A DNA stretch of 64,000 bases from Coniochaeta sp. PMI_546 (Eukaryota; Ascomycota; Sordariomycetes; Coniochaetales; Coniochaetaceae). The stretch spans positions 1,993,277-2,057,276 of the forward strand of contig MU271143.1 of the NCBI GenBank assembly GCA_021432605.1. The letters are read 5' to 3'. The translations under genes and the position numbers were made by a program. Each line of letters starts with the position of its first letter. Position 1 is the stretch's first letter. Below are positions 55,593 through 64,000 of this stretch, piece after piece. The notes beneath the pieces were generated by a model. The model ran no database searches. It saw nothing but the letters and a program-made list of their open reading frames with translations, and had not been told where the DNA came from.

Positions 55593-56742
55593 ATGGTGAA
55601 CTCTCTTACAACTATCATCAGTGCCATTGCGCTGGCACAGCTCACTTGGGCTCATGGATATGTCGACAATGCCACTATAGGGGGCGTGTACTATCAGGTA
55701 TGGGAGCTAGAATCCAGTGCGAGAAATGAGAACATACCGCTGACAGTATAAACAGTTCTATCAGGTACCTTCCAGGTGGTCGCTTCTCTCTTAAAGAGGT
55801 TGACTGACCAAGTTCCAGCCGTACACTGATCCGTACTACAGCACTCCAGTTAGTAACAATGTTAAATTAGACGTGACATTGTCATTCCACTAACTTTCTG
55901 TCCAGCCCCAGAGAGTGTCTCGCTCGATTCCAGGAAACGGCCCCGTCCAAGATGTGACCTTGAGCGACCTGACATGCAACACTGGATCGGCACCAGCACC
56001 TCTACACGCCACTGCGGCCGCAGGGTCTACTGTCACGCTCCACTGGACTCTTTGGCCGGACTCCCATGTCGGTCCAGTTATCACTTACATGGCTCGATGC
56101 CCGGATACCGGTTGCCAGAACTGGTCTCCTGGAAGCTCGTGAGTCCTCTCGGTTTTGTCGCATACCACGCGCCTGTGAAATGTTGCTGAGCATTGGGAAT
56201 TAGGGCTGTCTGGTTCAAGATCAAGGAAGGCGGGCGTACCGGAACGACGACTACCTGGGCTGATGTGAGTGCTTATACTGATGAAAAATCTAAGATATAT
56301 ACTTATCTGTGTAACGCAAAGTCTCCGTTGATGGTGCCAGGCAATTCCGGATATCAATACACCATCCCTTCGTGCCTGAAGAAGGGCTACTACCTTGTCC
56401 GCCACGAGGTATGGAAAGACTCACAGACGGACGTACACTCCCAAGTTTTGCTAAACAAGCACCTACAGATCATTGCTCTCCACGCATCTTATACCTACCC
56501 TGGAGCGCAGTTCTACCCGGGGTGCCACCAACTTAACGTCACCGGTGGCGGATCGACCACACCGACTGGTCTCGTCAGCTTTCCTGGTGCCTATAAGGGA
56601 ACCGATCCCGGCATCACATATGATGCATACAAGGGTAAGTCGTCCCATTACGTTTTCTGCCGTTCTGCTCATAGAAGCTGACAACATCTTGTGGTTAGCC
56701 CAAACATATACCATTCCTGGGCCGAAGGTGTTTTCCTGCTAA
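55593..56742 (+). CDS. AA9 lytic polysaccharide monooxygenase, eight exons
   Basis: Copper enzyme that oxidatively cleaves cellulose or related glucans. Exons: 55593-55697, 55757-55765 (9 bp), 55819-55848 (30 bp), 55906-56138, 56204-56264, 56322-56408, 56469-56634, 56699-56742; 244 aa. It has a signal peptide of 20 residues, so His21 becomes the N-terminal His of the copper brace. The second His is H102 ([14 protein letters not shown]), and the axial Tyr is in GAQFYPGC. Conserved AA9 text spans the joins: [45 protein letters not shown], and [29 protein letters not shown]. Introns 5 (57 bp) and 6 (60 bp) have lengths divisible by three and no stop, so the unspliced frame looks open. No CBM1 follows. 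The two tiny exons rest on homology and splice signals. Confidence 0.9.
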
Positions 56743-56814
56743 GCTGTAGGTCTAGTGGTTGTATTTTCTTCTCAAGACCTAGCGAAAGCCAGGTTCTGCA
56801 AGCTTCACGCTCTC

Positions 56815-56853
<39 letters not shown>

Positions 56854-57365
56854 TCGAGATCACATTGAGCGCTTCGGATAGACTTGACAGTAGGAGACAT
56901 TCTCTTCAAGTAAATATTCAGTCATCAATAGTCAGTCAGAAAACCATACATCCGCCATAAGCGGCATTGCAACACATTTTGCTGCCAGTGGTGTGCTCCA
57001 TGACATGTCGTGTCTGCTGCAAGTGCAGGTTGTACAACCTGCAAAACTGGCCATGTTACCTGGCAGCCGCTTCTTGATTACCGTGAGGGAAGGATATGGT
57101 AAGATCTCATTTGCGAACCAAAATACAGCTCATGCAGGACCAGTATATTGCCGCAGGGTGCTTTTTGTTGTCGAGCTGCACCTCGTAAGCACGACCTGCA
57201 GATATTGGATCTGTGGGAGCGGCAACTGAGTAGATTTGGCGTGCCGTGTTTTTATGGTAATCCTACGGCCATATAATTACTCCATCGTCATTCGCACCGA
57301 GATAGCATAAGCGCTGCAGACATGAGTGCGCGCTGCTCAACGGTGACCCGATCTTGTCTCGGACA
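56743..57365. other. Intergenic between LPMO and TRI14-like gene
   Basis: 623 bp holding the LPMO 3' flank, the C run at 56816-56850, and the promoter of the next gene. No other gene is supported. Confidence 0.55.
56816..56850 (+). repeat. 35-nt cytosine homopolymer
   Basis: An uninterrupted run of 35 C lies 74 nt after the LPMO stop codon. It would read as poly-G on the other strand. It is either a real slippage-prone mononucleotide tract in the 3' UTR or an assembly/sequencing artefact; its exact length should not be trusted. Confidence 0.9.
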
Positions 57366-58488
57366 ATGTATTGCTTCTTCCTCACGGTGTTCTTTGCTCT
57401 CGGCGTCTGTTGTCATGCGCTTCGGCCGATTGTAGATCGAGATGTAGAGACTTCTGCTGGATCATGCCCCCCATTTAACAGAGGCACATTCAACATCAAT
57501 GCCTACCAACTCTATCCGGAGAACGGGGACTGGGACGCGAAGCTATGCCAGGTGTATTTCGGGTAAGACGCTTTCTACCCTCAGTCAGAATTCTCGCTGA
57601 GGCCGCCGTAGCATCCTCTTCAACGCCAGCTTCGGCATCTACCACCCCTACCAGGACAAGCTCGAGGTCATCGAGTTCCCGGGCCTCACCCGCAACCCAG
57701 CGCAGCACGTCGGCGGCGTCGGCTGGGACGTGCACACAGGACTCGTCTCCGTCCTCATCAACGCCGGCGCGGCATTCACCACGACACCGCCCGACGTATC
57801 GGGCACGAACATCATCAAGAAGTTCGACCCGCGGACCAAGAAATTTCTCTGGAGCCTCAACATCACGGAGCTCGTGACAGAGGGCCTGTACGGCGGGTTC
57901 AACGATGTCACTGCCGACCCACGGGGGAACACCTACGTGGTCGGCACTTTCCCCAGCAGTATCATGCGCGTTAATAAGCAGGGGACGAAGATAATACCTT
58001 GGTATCCCCCGCAAACGACAAACACCAGCATCGGCGGCTACACCGGCATCGCATCGAGAGGAGACACGATCGTCGTGTTAGACGCGGGCGCCGGGAAGCT
58101 GTACCGCTTCGACGCGACAGCGGCAAAGGGCACACCGGTGCTGGTACCCCACCACCCGCCCAGGGCCATCGAGGGGGGCGACGGCATCCACCTCCCCGTC
58201 AAGTTCGGCGGGAAGGTGCTGCTCGTCGCGGAGCACTCCAAGGGCGTCACCGTCCTGCGGTCGGGGGACGGACGCTGGAGGACGGCGGAGCACCTGGGGA
58301 CTATCCCCAATGCGCCTGGTCTGCCGCCTGGGTGGCTGGTGGTCTCGACGACGCAGATTGGCGACAGGTTGTACATCATCAACGACTGGTTTGCTGATGC
58401 TTGGGTTCCGGGCACGGTTGCTGGAAACAAGACGTCGTTTCCCATGATTGATATTACGGCACAGGTTGACCAGTTGCTGGCTGCTTAG
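57366..58488 (+). CDS. TRI14-like secreted beta-propeller protein
   Basis: Secreted protein of 357 aa resembling the TRI14 family first described in trichothecene clusters of Fusarium, whose members form SMP-30-like propellers of unknown activity and affect virulence rather than toxin synthesis. Exons: 57366-57562 and 57612-58488; 49-bp intron. It has a signal peptide (about residues 1-19, MYCFFLTVFFALGVCCHA). Family-like text includes FNINAYQLYPENGDWD at the start, then KLEVIEFPGLTRNP, HVGGVGWDVHTGLVSVLI and NDVTADPRGNTYVVGTFPSS. The frame extends upstream through non-ATG codons only, so 57366 is the first usable ATG. There are no other trichothecene genes in the window. The family call is from memory of sequence pattern. 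Confidence 0.75.
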
Positions 58489-58980
58489 GAGGAAAAGCAT
58501 TCAGGGCAAAAGACAAACCAATTACTGCGGTTCCGCTATCTGATGGACAGGTAACACTCAACGAATGGTGGTTAAACAAGGAATTAGTACATAACTGTTC
58601 CTGGCTTGCTTTATTGTCTAGGGCCTAGTGCGTAGGGTCTTTGATGGTATCAAGAATGGACTTGTGTATTCAATTCTACTCACTTGATAAAGCTGATGAG
58701 GGCAAACACCGAGTCCGTATTTCAAAGTTGATGGTTATCACAATACATAGTACCTAATAGTGAGATGACGACAGCGCGGGTTGGAATTGCATGCAATGCC
58801 GAGCGAGTCTCGCCGAAACAAGCCGTCCGTGTGGGGCTGCTTTTTCGGCAAGCGAAGCCGATGCCGTATCACGTATTTGCCGAACCCTCTACACTATGAC
58901 TGATCTGCGCCAAAGACCAAACGTTCTCGACAACAACAATGCTGGCACAATAACACGCAAAAGATAGTTGGTCACCTCGC
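58489..58980. other. Intergenic between TRI14-like and Mpv17 genes
   Basis: 492 bp with 3' flank and promoter. Nothing else is seen. Confidence 0.6.
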
Positions 58981-59836
58981 ATGGCGGTGCATCTCCTGGT
59001 CTATAGGACAGCGCTGCGTCGCCAGTTGCAATCGCTGCGGCGGCGCGTGCCGAGCCAGACTCGGCACCAGTCTTCGTCGAACAAGAAGACACCCGGCCCG
59101 GCAGAGGACCAGATTCCCGTCGCCAACAATGTCCCGACGCTGCCCTTCTGGCAGAGGCTGGGCCCTCTGACCCGTGCCGCGCAGGCGTATGCCCGGGCGC
59201 AGCGAGCGAGGCCTTACACGACGCAGGTGGCCAGCTCGCTCGTCATATATCTCGCTGCCGACATTTCGGCCCAAAGCATCAGCGGGGCGGAGTACGACCC
59301 CCGACGAACGGGGCGGTCTCTGGTTATCGGTGCTATATCTTCCATACCGAGCTACAAGTGGTATGTGTGGCTGTCTCTCTCTCTCTCTCTCTTCTGGCAC
59401 CGACGCGGGGCAAGGGCTAACCATGTGGATGACCAGGTTTGTCTTCCTCTCGCAGAACTTCAACTACTCGTCGCATATCATCTCGCTGGCGACAAAGGTG
59501 GTTGTCAACCAGATCTGCTACACGCCTCTGTTCAACAGCTACTTCTTCGGGATGCAGGCGTTCCTGGCGGGCGACACGATGGAGGAGGTGTGGGAGAGGA
59601 TACGGCGCACTGTGCCCATCAGCTTCAAGAACTCGCTGAAGCTCTGGCCTGCTGTCACGGCCTTCAGCTTCACATTCGTCCCCATGGAGTATCGCAGTAT
59701 CTTCGCGGGCGTCATTGCGGTCGGCTGGCAGACATATCTCAGCTTCCTCAACCGCGTTGCTGAGAAGGAAGAGGCGTCGAGGAGGTCAAGCCATGACGAC
59801 ACGGCAACGGTGGAGAAGGCAACTGCATTGGGATAG
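58981..59836 (+). CDS. Mpv17/PMP22 family membrane protein
   Basis: Small multi-pass membrane protein, mitochondrial or peroxisomal; yeast Sym1 of this family forms an inner-membrane channel and supports stress metabolism. Exons: 58981-59360 and 59437-59836; 76-bp intron holding a CT microsatellite; 259 aa. The N-terminal 45 residues are Arg/Ser/Gln-rich without acids, suggesting mitochondrial import. Hydrophobic segments include SSLVIYLAADISAQSI, SLVIGAISSIPS and AVTAFSFTFVPMEYRSIF; the last includes the family signature before the Trp in GWQTYLSFLNR. The splice restores YKWFVFLSQNFN. It is longer than Sym1 (about 200 aa) because of the presequence and a charged tail. Confidence 0.9.
59374..59392 (+). 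repeat. CT microsatellite in the Mpv17-family intron
   Basis: TC repeated nine times (19 nt) just after the intron donor. Simple-sequence repeat; polypyrimidine content may help splicing but no function is shown. Confidence 0.85.
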
Positions 59837-60157
59837 AGCTGATTTTTGTGAAACTGCATAGACAGGAGTATGGCGTTTAAAAAGAGGGAAACAACACTTT
59901 ATATATCCCAGAAGACGTTTGAATAGCGAGCCGAAAGGCACCTGAGTTACAAGTCGTACGATAACCAGGTACTGTGCGCTTACGGTGTGCTTGGATCATC
60001 ACACTGTGACACCGCCCCACTTCTTGATACGTATCGGACCAGAGTATTGGAACCTGAGAGTGACTTCAATCTCGGTCCTAATAAAACATCATCCTCTCCT
60101 GCCTTTCGCTCTCAACAGCAATTGAGTGCTGGCACAGCCAGATAACCCTCGCCAACC
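59837..60157. other. Intergenic between Mpv17 and DHODH genes
   Basis: 321 bp of 3' flank and promoter. Nothing else is seen. Confidence 0.6.
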
Positions 60158-61606
60158 ATGGCGTCCACAGCTCTGAGAGCCAGACACTCACTCACAACCG
60201 CCTTCCGGCCCCTGACCAGCTCCCAAACAGCCCACATCCGACCCTCATCTCGCCATCCCATCCGCACCCTCCAACAACGGCAAGCCTCCACAACCACCAC
60301 CACACCCAACAACTCCCCCTCCCCCCTCCTCGCGCGCCTCAGAGTCCTCCTCCTCAGCACCGCCCTCGCCGCCTCCGGCGCCGGCCTCTACCTCTACACA
60401 ACCGACACCCGCGCCTCGGTGCACCAGTGGCTCGTCCCGCCGCTCCTCCGCCTCCTCTACCCGGACGCCGAAGACGCCCACCACGCCGGCACCAAGGCGC
60501 TGCGGACCCTGTACACCCTCAACCTACACCCGCGCGACCGCACCTCCTCCGCCGCGCCCCACCCGCTCGGCATAGCCGTCTTCGACACCCCGCTCCTCAA
60601 CCCGATCGGCATCTCCGCCGGCCTCGACAAGGACGCCGACATCCCCGACGCGCTGTTCGCCCTGGGCCCCGCGGTGGTGGAGGTCGGGGGCGTCACCCCT
60701 CGCCCGCAGGAGGGGAACCCCAGGCCGAGGGTGTTCCGCGTCCCGGCCGTGAGGGCGCTGGTGAACAGGTACGGGCTGAATTCCCTCGGGGCGGATGCCG
60801 TGGCGTCGCGGCTGAGGGACCGGGTGCGGCGGTTCGCGCTCGCAGCGGGCGTGAGCGAGGAGGATGTCCTGGATGGGCTGGTCAGGTATAAGGGCGAGAC
60901 GGTGATGCCTGGTAGTCTGGCGCCGGGCCGGCTGCTGGCTGTGCAGATTGCGAAGAATAAGAAGACGGATGAGAAGGACGTCGAGGCTGTGGTGGCAGAT
61001 TATGTGTACTGTGTGCAGCGGCTGGCGAAATATGCCGATGTGCTGGTTGTAAATGTCAGTAGTCCCAACACGCCGGGACTAAGGGACTTGCAGGCTGTGG
61101 AGCCGCTGAGTAGGCTGTTGGGGGCGGTGGTGGATGAGGCGCAGAAGACGGACCGGAGGATCAAGCCCAAGGTTATGGTCAAGGTGTCGCCTGACGAGGA
61201 CGATGAGTCCCAGATCGAGGGCGTCGTGCGCGCTGTGACCTTGAGCGGCGTGGATGGTGTCATTGTCGGGAACACCACGAAGCGGAGGGCGGGGCTCTTG
61301 CCGGCGGGCGTGAAGTTGACGGGGAGGGAACAGAGGGCGCTGCTGGAGGATGGTGGGTTCTCTGGACCCGCGACGTTCGACCGCACGCTGGAGTTGGTGG
61401 GGCGGTATAGGAAGATGCTGGATAGTGTTTCCGGCGACCAGCAGAAGGTCATCTTTGCCTCTGGCGGCATCACCACTGGACAGGAGGCGTTGAAGGTGCT
61501 GAATGCCGGTGCTAGCCTTGCTATGGTCTACACGGGCCTGGTGTACGGAGGCTCTGGTACGGTCACGAGGATAAAACGGGAGATGAAGAAGGAGTTGGGC
61601 GGCTGA
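60158..61606 (+). CDS. URA9: Mitochondrial dihydroorotate dehydrogenase (class 2)
   Basis: Fourth step of pyrimidine synthesis: dihydroorotate to orotate, with FMN and ubiquinone, at the mitochondrial inner membrane. Intronless, 482 aa. The presequence is Arg/Ser/Thr-rich (about residues 1-45). One membrane helix follows (about 62-80, VLLLSTALAASGAGLYLYT), then the class 2 helical lid (about 85-130). The barrel includes NPIGISAGLDKDADIP, VVEVGGVTPRPQEGNP, and NRYGLNSLGAD. The catalytic Ser region is VVNVSSPNTPGLRDLQ, and FMN-binding text includes KVSPD, VDGVIVGNTT, FASGGI and VYTGLVYGG. Length is as expected for fungal class 2 enzymes (about 450-530 aa). The start is supported by the presequence. 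Confidence 0.97.
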   Translation: MASTALRARHSLTTAFRPLTSSQTAHIRPSSRHPIRTLQQRQASTTTTTPNNSPSPLLARLRVLLLSTALAASGAGLYLYTTDTRASVHQWLVPPLLRLLYPDAEDAHHAGTKALRTLYTLNLHPRDRTSSAAPHPLGIAVFDTPLLNPIGISAGLDKDADIPDALFALGPAVVEVGGVTPRPQEGNPRPRVFRVPAVRALVNRYGLNSLGADAVASRLRDRVRRFALAAGVSEEDVLDGLVRYKGETVMPGSLAPGRLLAVQIAKNKKTDEKDVEAVVADYVYCVQRLAKYADVLVVNVSSPNTPGLRDLQAVEPLSRLLGAVVDEAQKTDRRIKPKVMVKVSPDEDDESQIEGVVRAVTLSGVDGVIVGNTTKRRAGLLPAGVKLTGREQRALLEDGGFSGPATFDRTLELVGRYRKMLDSVSGDQQKVIFASGGITTGQEALKVLNAGASLAMVYTGLVYGGSGTVTRIKREMKKELGG

Positions 61607-62768
61607 AAATGACGACAGTGTACACATATGAGAGCATTCTGGCGCTGTGCAATAGACTCTAGTGACCATTACCATCAAGCATGTTTATTGCTTCCTGACG
61701 TTCGCCGTTCTGGCTGAACAAATTGTACTTCTATTCGCCTTGGCCGAGTTGAATGTCAAAGTGACTTTGGCATGCTTTGGGTAGACTGACCCTTCGTTTC
61801 CTTAGCGTGTGGCCGATTTACCACTTCCCAAGTCACCGCCTCGTTGTGACATTTGATAAAGAAGATGAAGATTGAGTTTTAGGGATCCAAGAATGAAGTC
61901 ATCACGACTTCGACCCTATCGAATAAGCGTTACCACCCCGCATGCAAATCTCAGGCGTTCTGAAGAGCTCAGATAGCAATGCCTACGAGATGCAGGCGAG
62001 AACGTCTGCTGCCATGTTTGCCGAAGGCCGTGAAACTCGGTTGATAGCTGCAGGACATTTTGGGGGTTGCTGTCGCAAAGTGCGGTGCAACTATTGATTA
62101 CACTGTCCGACTTCCTCTTCATACAAATTTGACATTCTCAATTTTAAATCCCTGCTTCCTCACCTTCGGCATGCCTAGACTTTCTGCGTTGCCTTATCTC
62201 ACAAAAGCTATTCGGTTGTGAAAGATGTATTTATCGGTCTAGATGTGCTCGTCTTGCTGGACATCATGCACCAATCCTCGCGTCTTCTGAGTTTGAGACT
62301 GCGCCGCGCAGTCGCGTCTTTGTGCGCATATGACCTCAAGTCTTGACGCTACACGGTTTTCCCATATTTATCCTCACGTCCACGACAACCAGCAAGTGTA
62401 GTGCTGTATTGATCGTCGTCGAGATAGTTCTCGAGGTCGTGATTCGCTGGCGCTGTCTCAACCGTGTCAGGGAGCCGCGGGATCTACAGCGGAACCGTTC
62501 GTCCACTCGGTTGGAACTCGACGACAAGAATCATGCATTTCGACCTTGCGTGTTTGCCTTTATGCGGAAACAAAAAGTCTCCGCGCATCAAACATGATGA
62601 TGAGATCTTGGGGGTCACCACACCACTGTGTTGAGCCTCCAGGCCGTCGCTCCTGTCGCTCCTGTCCTCCGTCTTTCTCTTCCTTCTTCCCAAAACAAGC
62701 AGCACGCCAAAACCTGACGTCCCTGATTTGGCGTGCTAGACGACTGAAGCCAATGTATAACCAACAGC
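61607..62768. other. Intergenic between DHODH and rhodopsin-like gene
   Basis: 1.16 kb. Contains the DHODH 3' flank and the promoter of the last gene. Short frames lack support. Confidence 0.55.
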
Positions 62769-63966
62769 ATGTCTCAAGGAAAATGCAACACCGTCGCCGG
62801 CTGTCCTCCAAGCGTCCCTTTCTCCAAGTTCAACGAAGACGAAGACTTTGGGCCGGTGACACGTATAGCGATATGGCTCCTGACGGGAGTCTCGGCCGTC
62901 TTCCTGTGCCTCCGCCTGTACTGCAAATTTATCAGGCATCGGAGGTTACACCTCGATGACTGGGTGCTGATAGCATCGTGGCTGGCGACTCTGGCCGGGA
63001 CAATATGTACGACAGTAGCCATCGGCTTGGGCTTCGGCAAACGTGGCTACGAGATACCCTTTGACAACTTCGGCACGCTCATAGTGGTTGGTTTGCTGTC
63101 GGTCACATTCGACATCATCGGCCAGGCATGGAGCAAGACGTCGTTTGCCATCACCATTCTTCGGATATCCGAAGGCAAGCTCAGGGTGTTCATATGGTTT
63201 GCTATTATTTCGATGAATATTCTCTTGGGACTCGCTGCCATGTCCTTCTGGGTGCAGTGCTCGCCTATAGAGAAGTCGTGGAATCCGCTTGTGCCCGGTA
63301 CCTGCTGGGATCCGCGGGTGGCCATCGTGTATGGCATTGTTGCAGGAGGTTCGCACATCCTCGTCGCATAGGGTAAAAAATGAAAATTTGTTGACTGTTG
63401 CTGCAGGATACTCCGGGGTCATGGACCTAGTTCTTGCCATTCTTCCCTGGAACATTATCATGTCACTTCAAATGAAAACCAAGGAGAAGATAGGGGTTGC
63501 CTTAGCTATGAGTATGGGAGTGTTGTAAGTACTGCGGTTCCATGCCTTCAATTTGATGCCCAGACTAATAAGGTGTTTGAAGTGCCGCTGCTTCGGCTTT
63601 CATAAAATGCTCTGCGATGCCCGAGCTGGCGTCGCAGGACTTTTCACGTAAGTCGTCCTCTGGTGCACGCCTATGCGGGTAGAGATAGCCATTAACAGTC
63701 TTTTAGACGACGGAATTCCCCTAGTGATATGGGGCATCGCCGAGGCCGCCGTAACCATCATGGCAGCATCGGTGCCTATGCTGCGGATTCTCGTCAAGAC
63801 GGTCAAGGCAACGAATCGGCACAACCAGCGGCCGCGAATCATCGACCCTGACAACGACCAGGTGAAGCTGGTCCGTCCGTCACGGTCGCGGAGCCAGCAG
63901 CAAAGGGATAGGGAAGGGTCCGCGAATCTTTATCGGTTAGAACAGTCACTCGTTTCGAGATTATGA
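62769..63966 (+). CDS. Fungal rhodopsin-domain (PTH11/SAT4-like) seven-helix membrane protein
   Basis: Multi-pass plasma-membrane protein of the large fungal rhodopsin-domain family related to PTH11-type receptors. Exons: 62769-63348, 63407-63524, 63583-63647, 63707-63966; three introns of 58-59 bp; 340 aa. Helices include RIAIWLLTGVSAVFLCLRLY, WVLIASWLATLAGTICTTVA, FAIISMNILLGLAAMSFWVQ and VMDLVLAILPWNIIMSLQM. Family marks are RRLHLDDWVLIASW after helix 1, AWSKTSFAITILR, the Cys pair VQCSPIEKSW..GTCW, and DLVLAILPW in the fifth region. The last helices read IWGIAEAAVTIMAASVPML, followed by a charged Arg-rich tail. No CFEM domain is present. All joins keep the family pattern in frame. Ligand unknown. 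The gene ends 34 bp before the window edge. Confidence 0.88.
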
Positions 63967-64000
63967 GTTCCGTTTGGCGTTTTTTATTCATTGGGCTTCA

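Noticed and set aside
1-64000. Transposons, virus-like elements, CRISPR arrays
   Set aside because: No terminal repeats, polymerase, integrase or transposase-like frames, and no regularly spaced repeats were recognised on either strand.

Overview
The window looks like chromosomal DNA of a filamentous ascomycete (Pezizomycotina, most likely Sordariomycetes). The evidence is: short GT..AG introns of about 43-90 bp with CTAAC/CTGAC-type branch sites; G+C-rich coding sequence with more mixed intergenic DNA; and typical fungal families (YVC1 channel, AA9 lytic polysaccharide monooxygenase, CE3 esterase, cutinase, Zn2Cys6 regulator, fungal rhodopsin-like receptor, TRI14-like protein). The species cannot be named from sequence alone. 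All exon boundaries come from reading frame, splice consensus and family conservation, with no transcript data.

Layout. 1-6.1 kb: Rieske Fe-S protein and DDB1 (both minus). 7.9-10.7 kb: an RRM protein whose long frame is interrupted by one in-frame UAG. 11.3-15 kb: a DJ-1/HSP31-like protein and a Ser/Thr-rich single-pass membrane protein (both minus). 17.4-19.9 kb: CE3 esterase and GH5 mannanase in tandem (minus). 20.8-30.2 kb: YVC1 channel, SSF1, a GPI-type cupredoxin and AFG1 (all plus). 30.6-34.98 kb: DUF1295 membrane protein (minus), leucine aminopeptidase (plus) and a decayed F-box gene. 35.7-41.1 kb: two-HKD phospholipase D-like protein and ESF1. 41.6-46.99 kb: cutinase and an orphan kinase-like protein (minus), then a 70-residue cysteine-rich secreted protein. 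48.2-53.8 kb: SDR, S10 carboxypeptidase and a Zn2Cys6 regulator (minus). 54.6-58.5 kb: tRNA-Val(AAC), an eight-exon AA9 LPMO, a 35-nt C run and a TRI14-like protein. 59-64 kb: Mpv17-family protein, mitochondrial dihydroorotate dehydrogenase and a rhodopsin-like membrane protein.

The window interleaves conserved housekeeping genes (respiration, ribosome biogenesis, pyrimidine synthesis, mitochondrial quality control, DNA repair/ubiquitylation) with a secretome suited to plant tissue: esterase, mannanase, cutinase, LPMO, two peptidases, a cupredoxin and a possible effector. This suggests a plant-associated or litter-degrading fungus. I see no CRISPR array, no recognisable transposon or virus-like element, and no complete secondary-metabolite cluster. 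The strongest leads are the UAG-interrupted RRM gene, the microexon LPMO next to the TRI14-like gene, the small secreted protein, and paired or palindromic promoter motifs.
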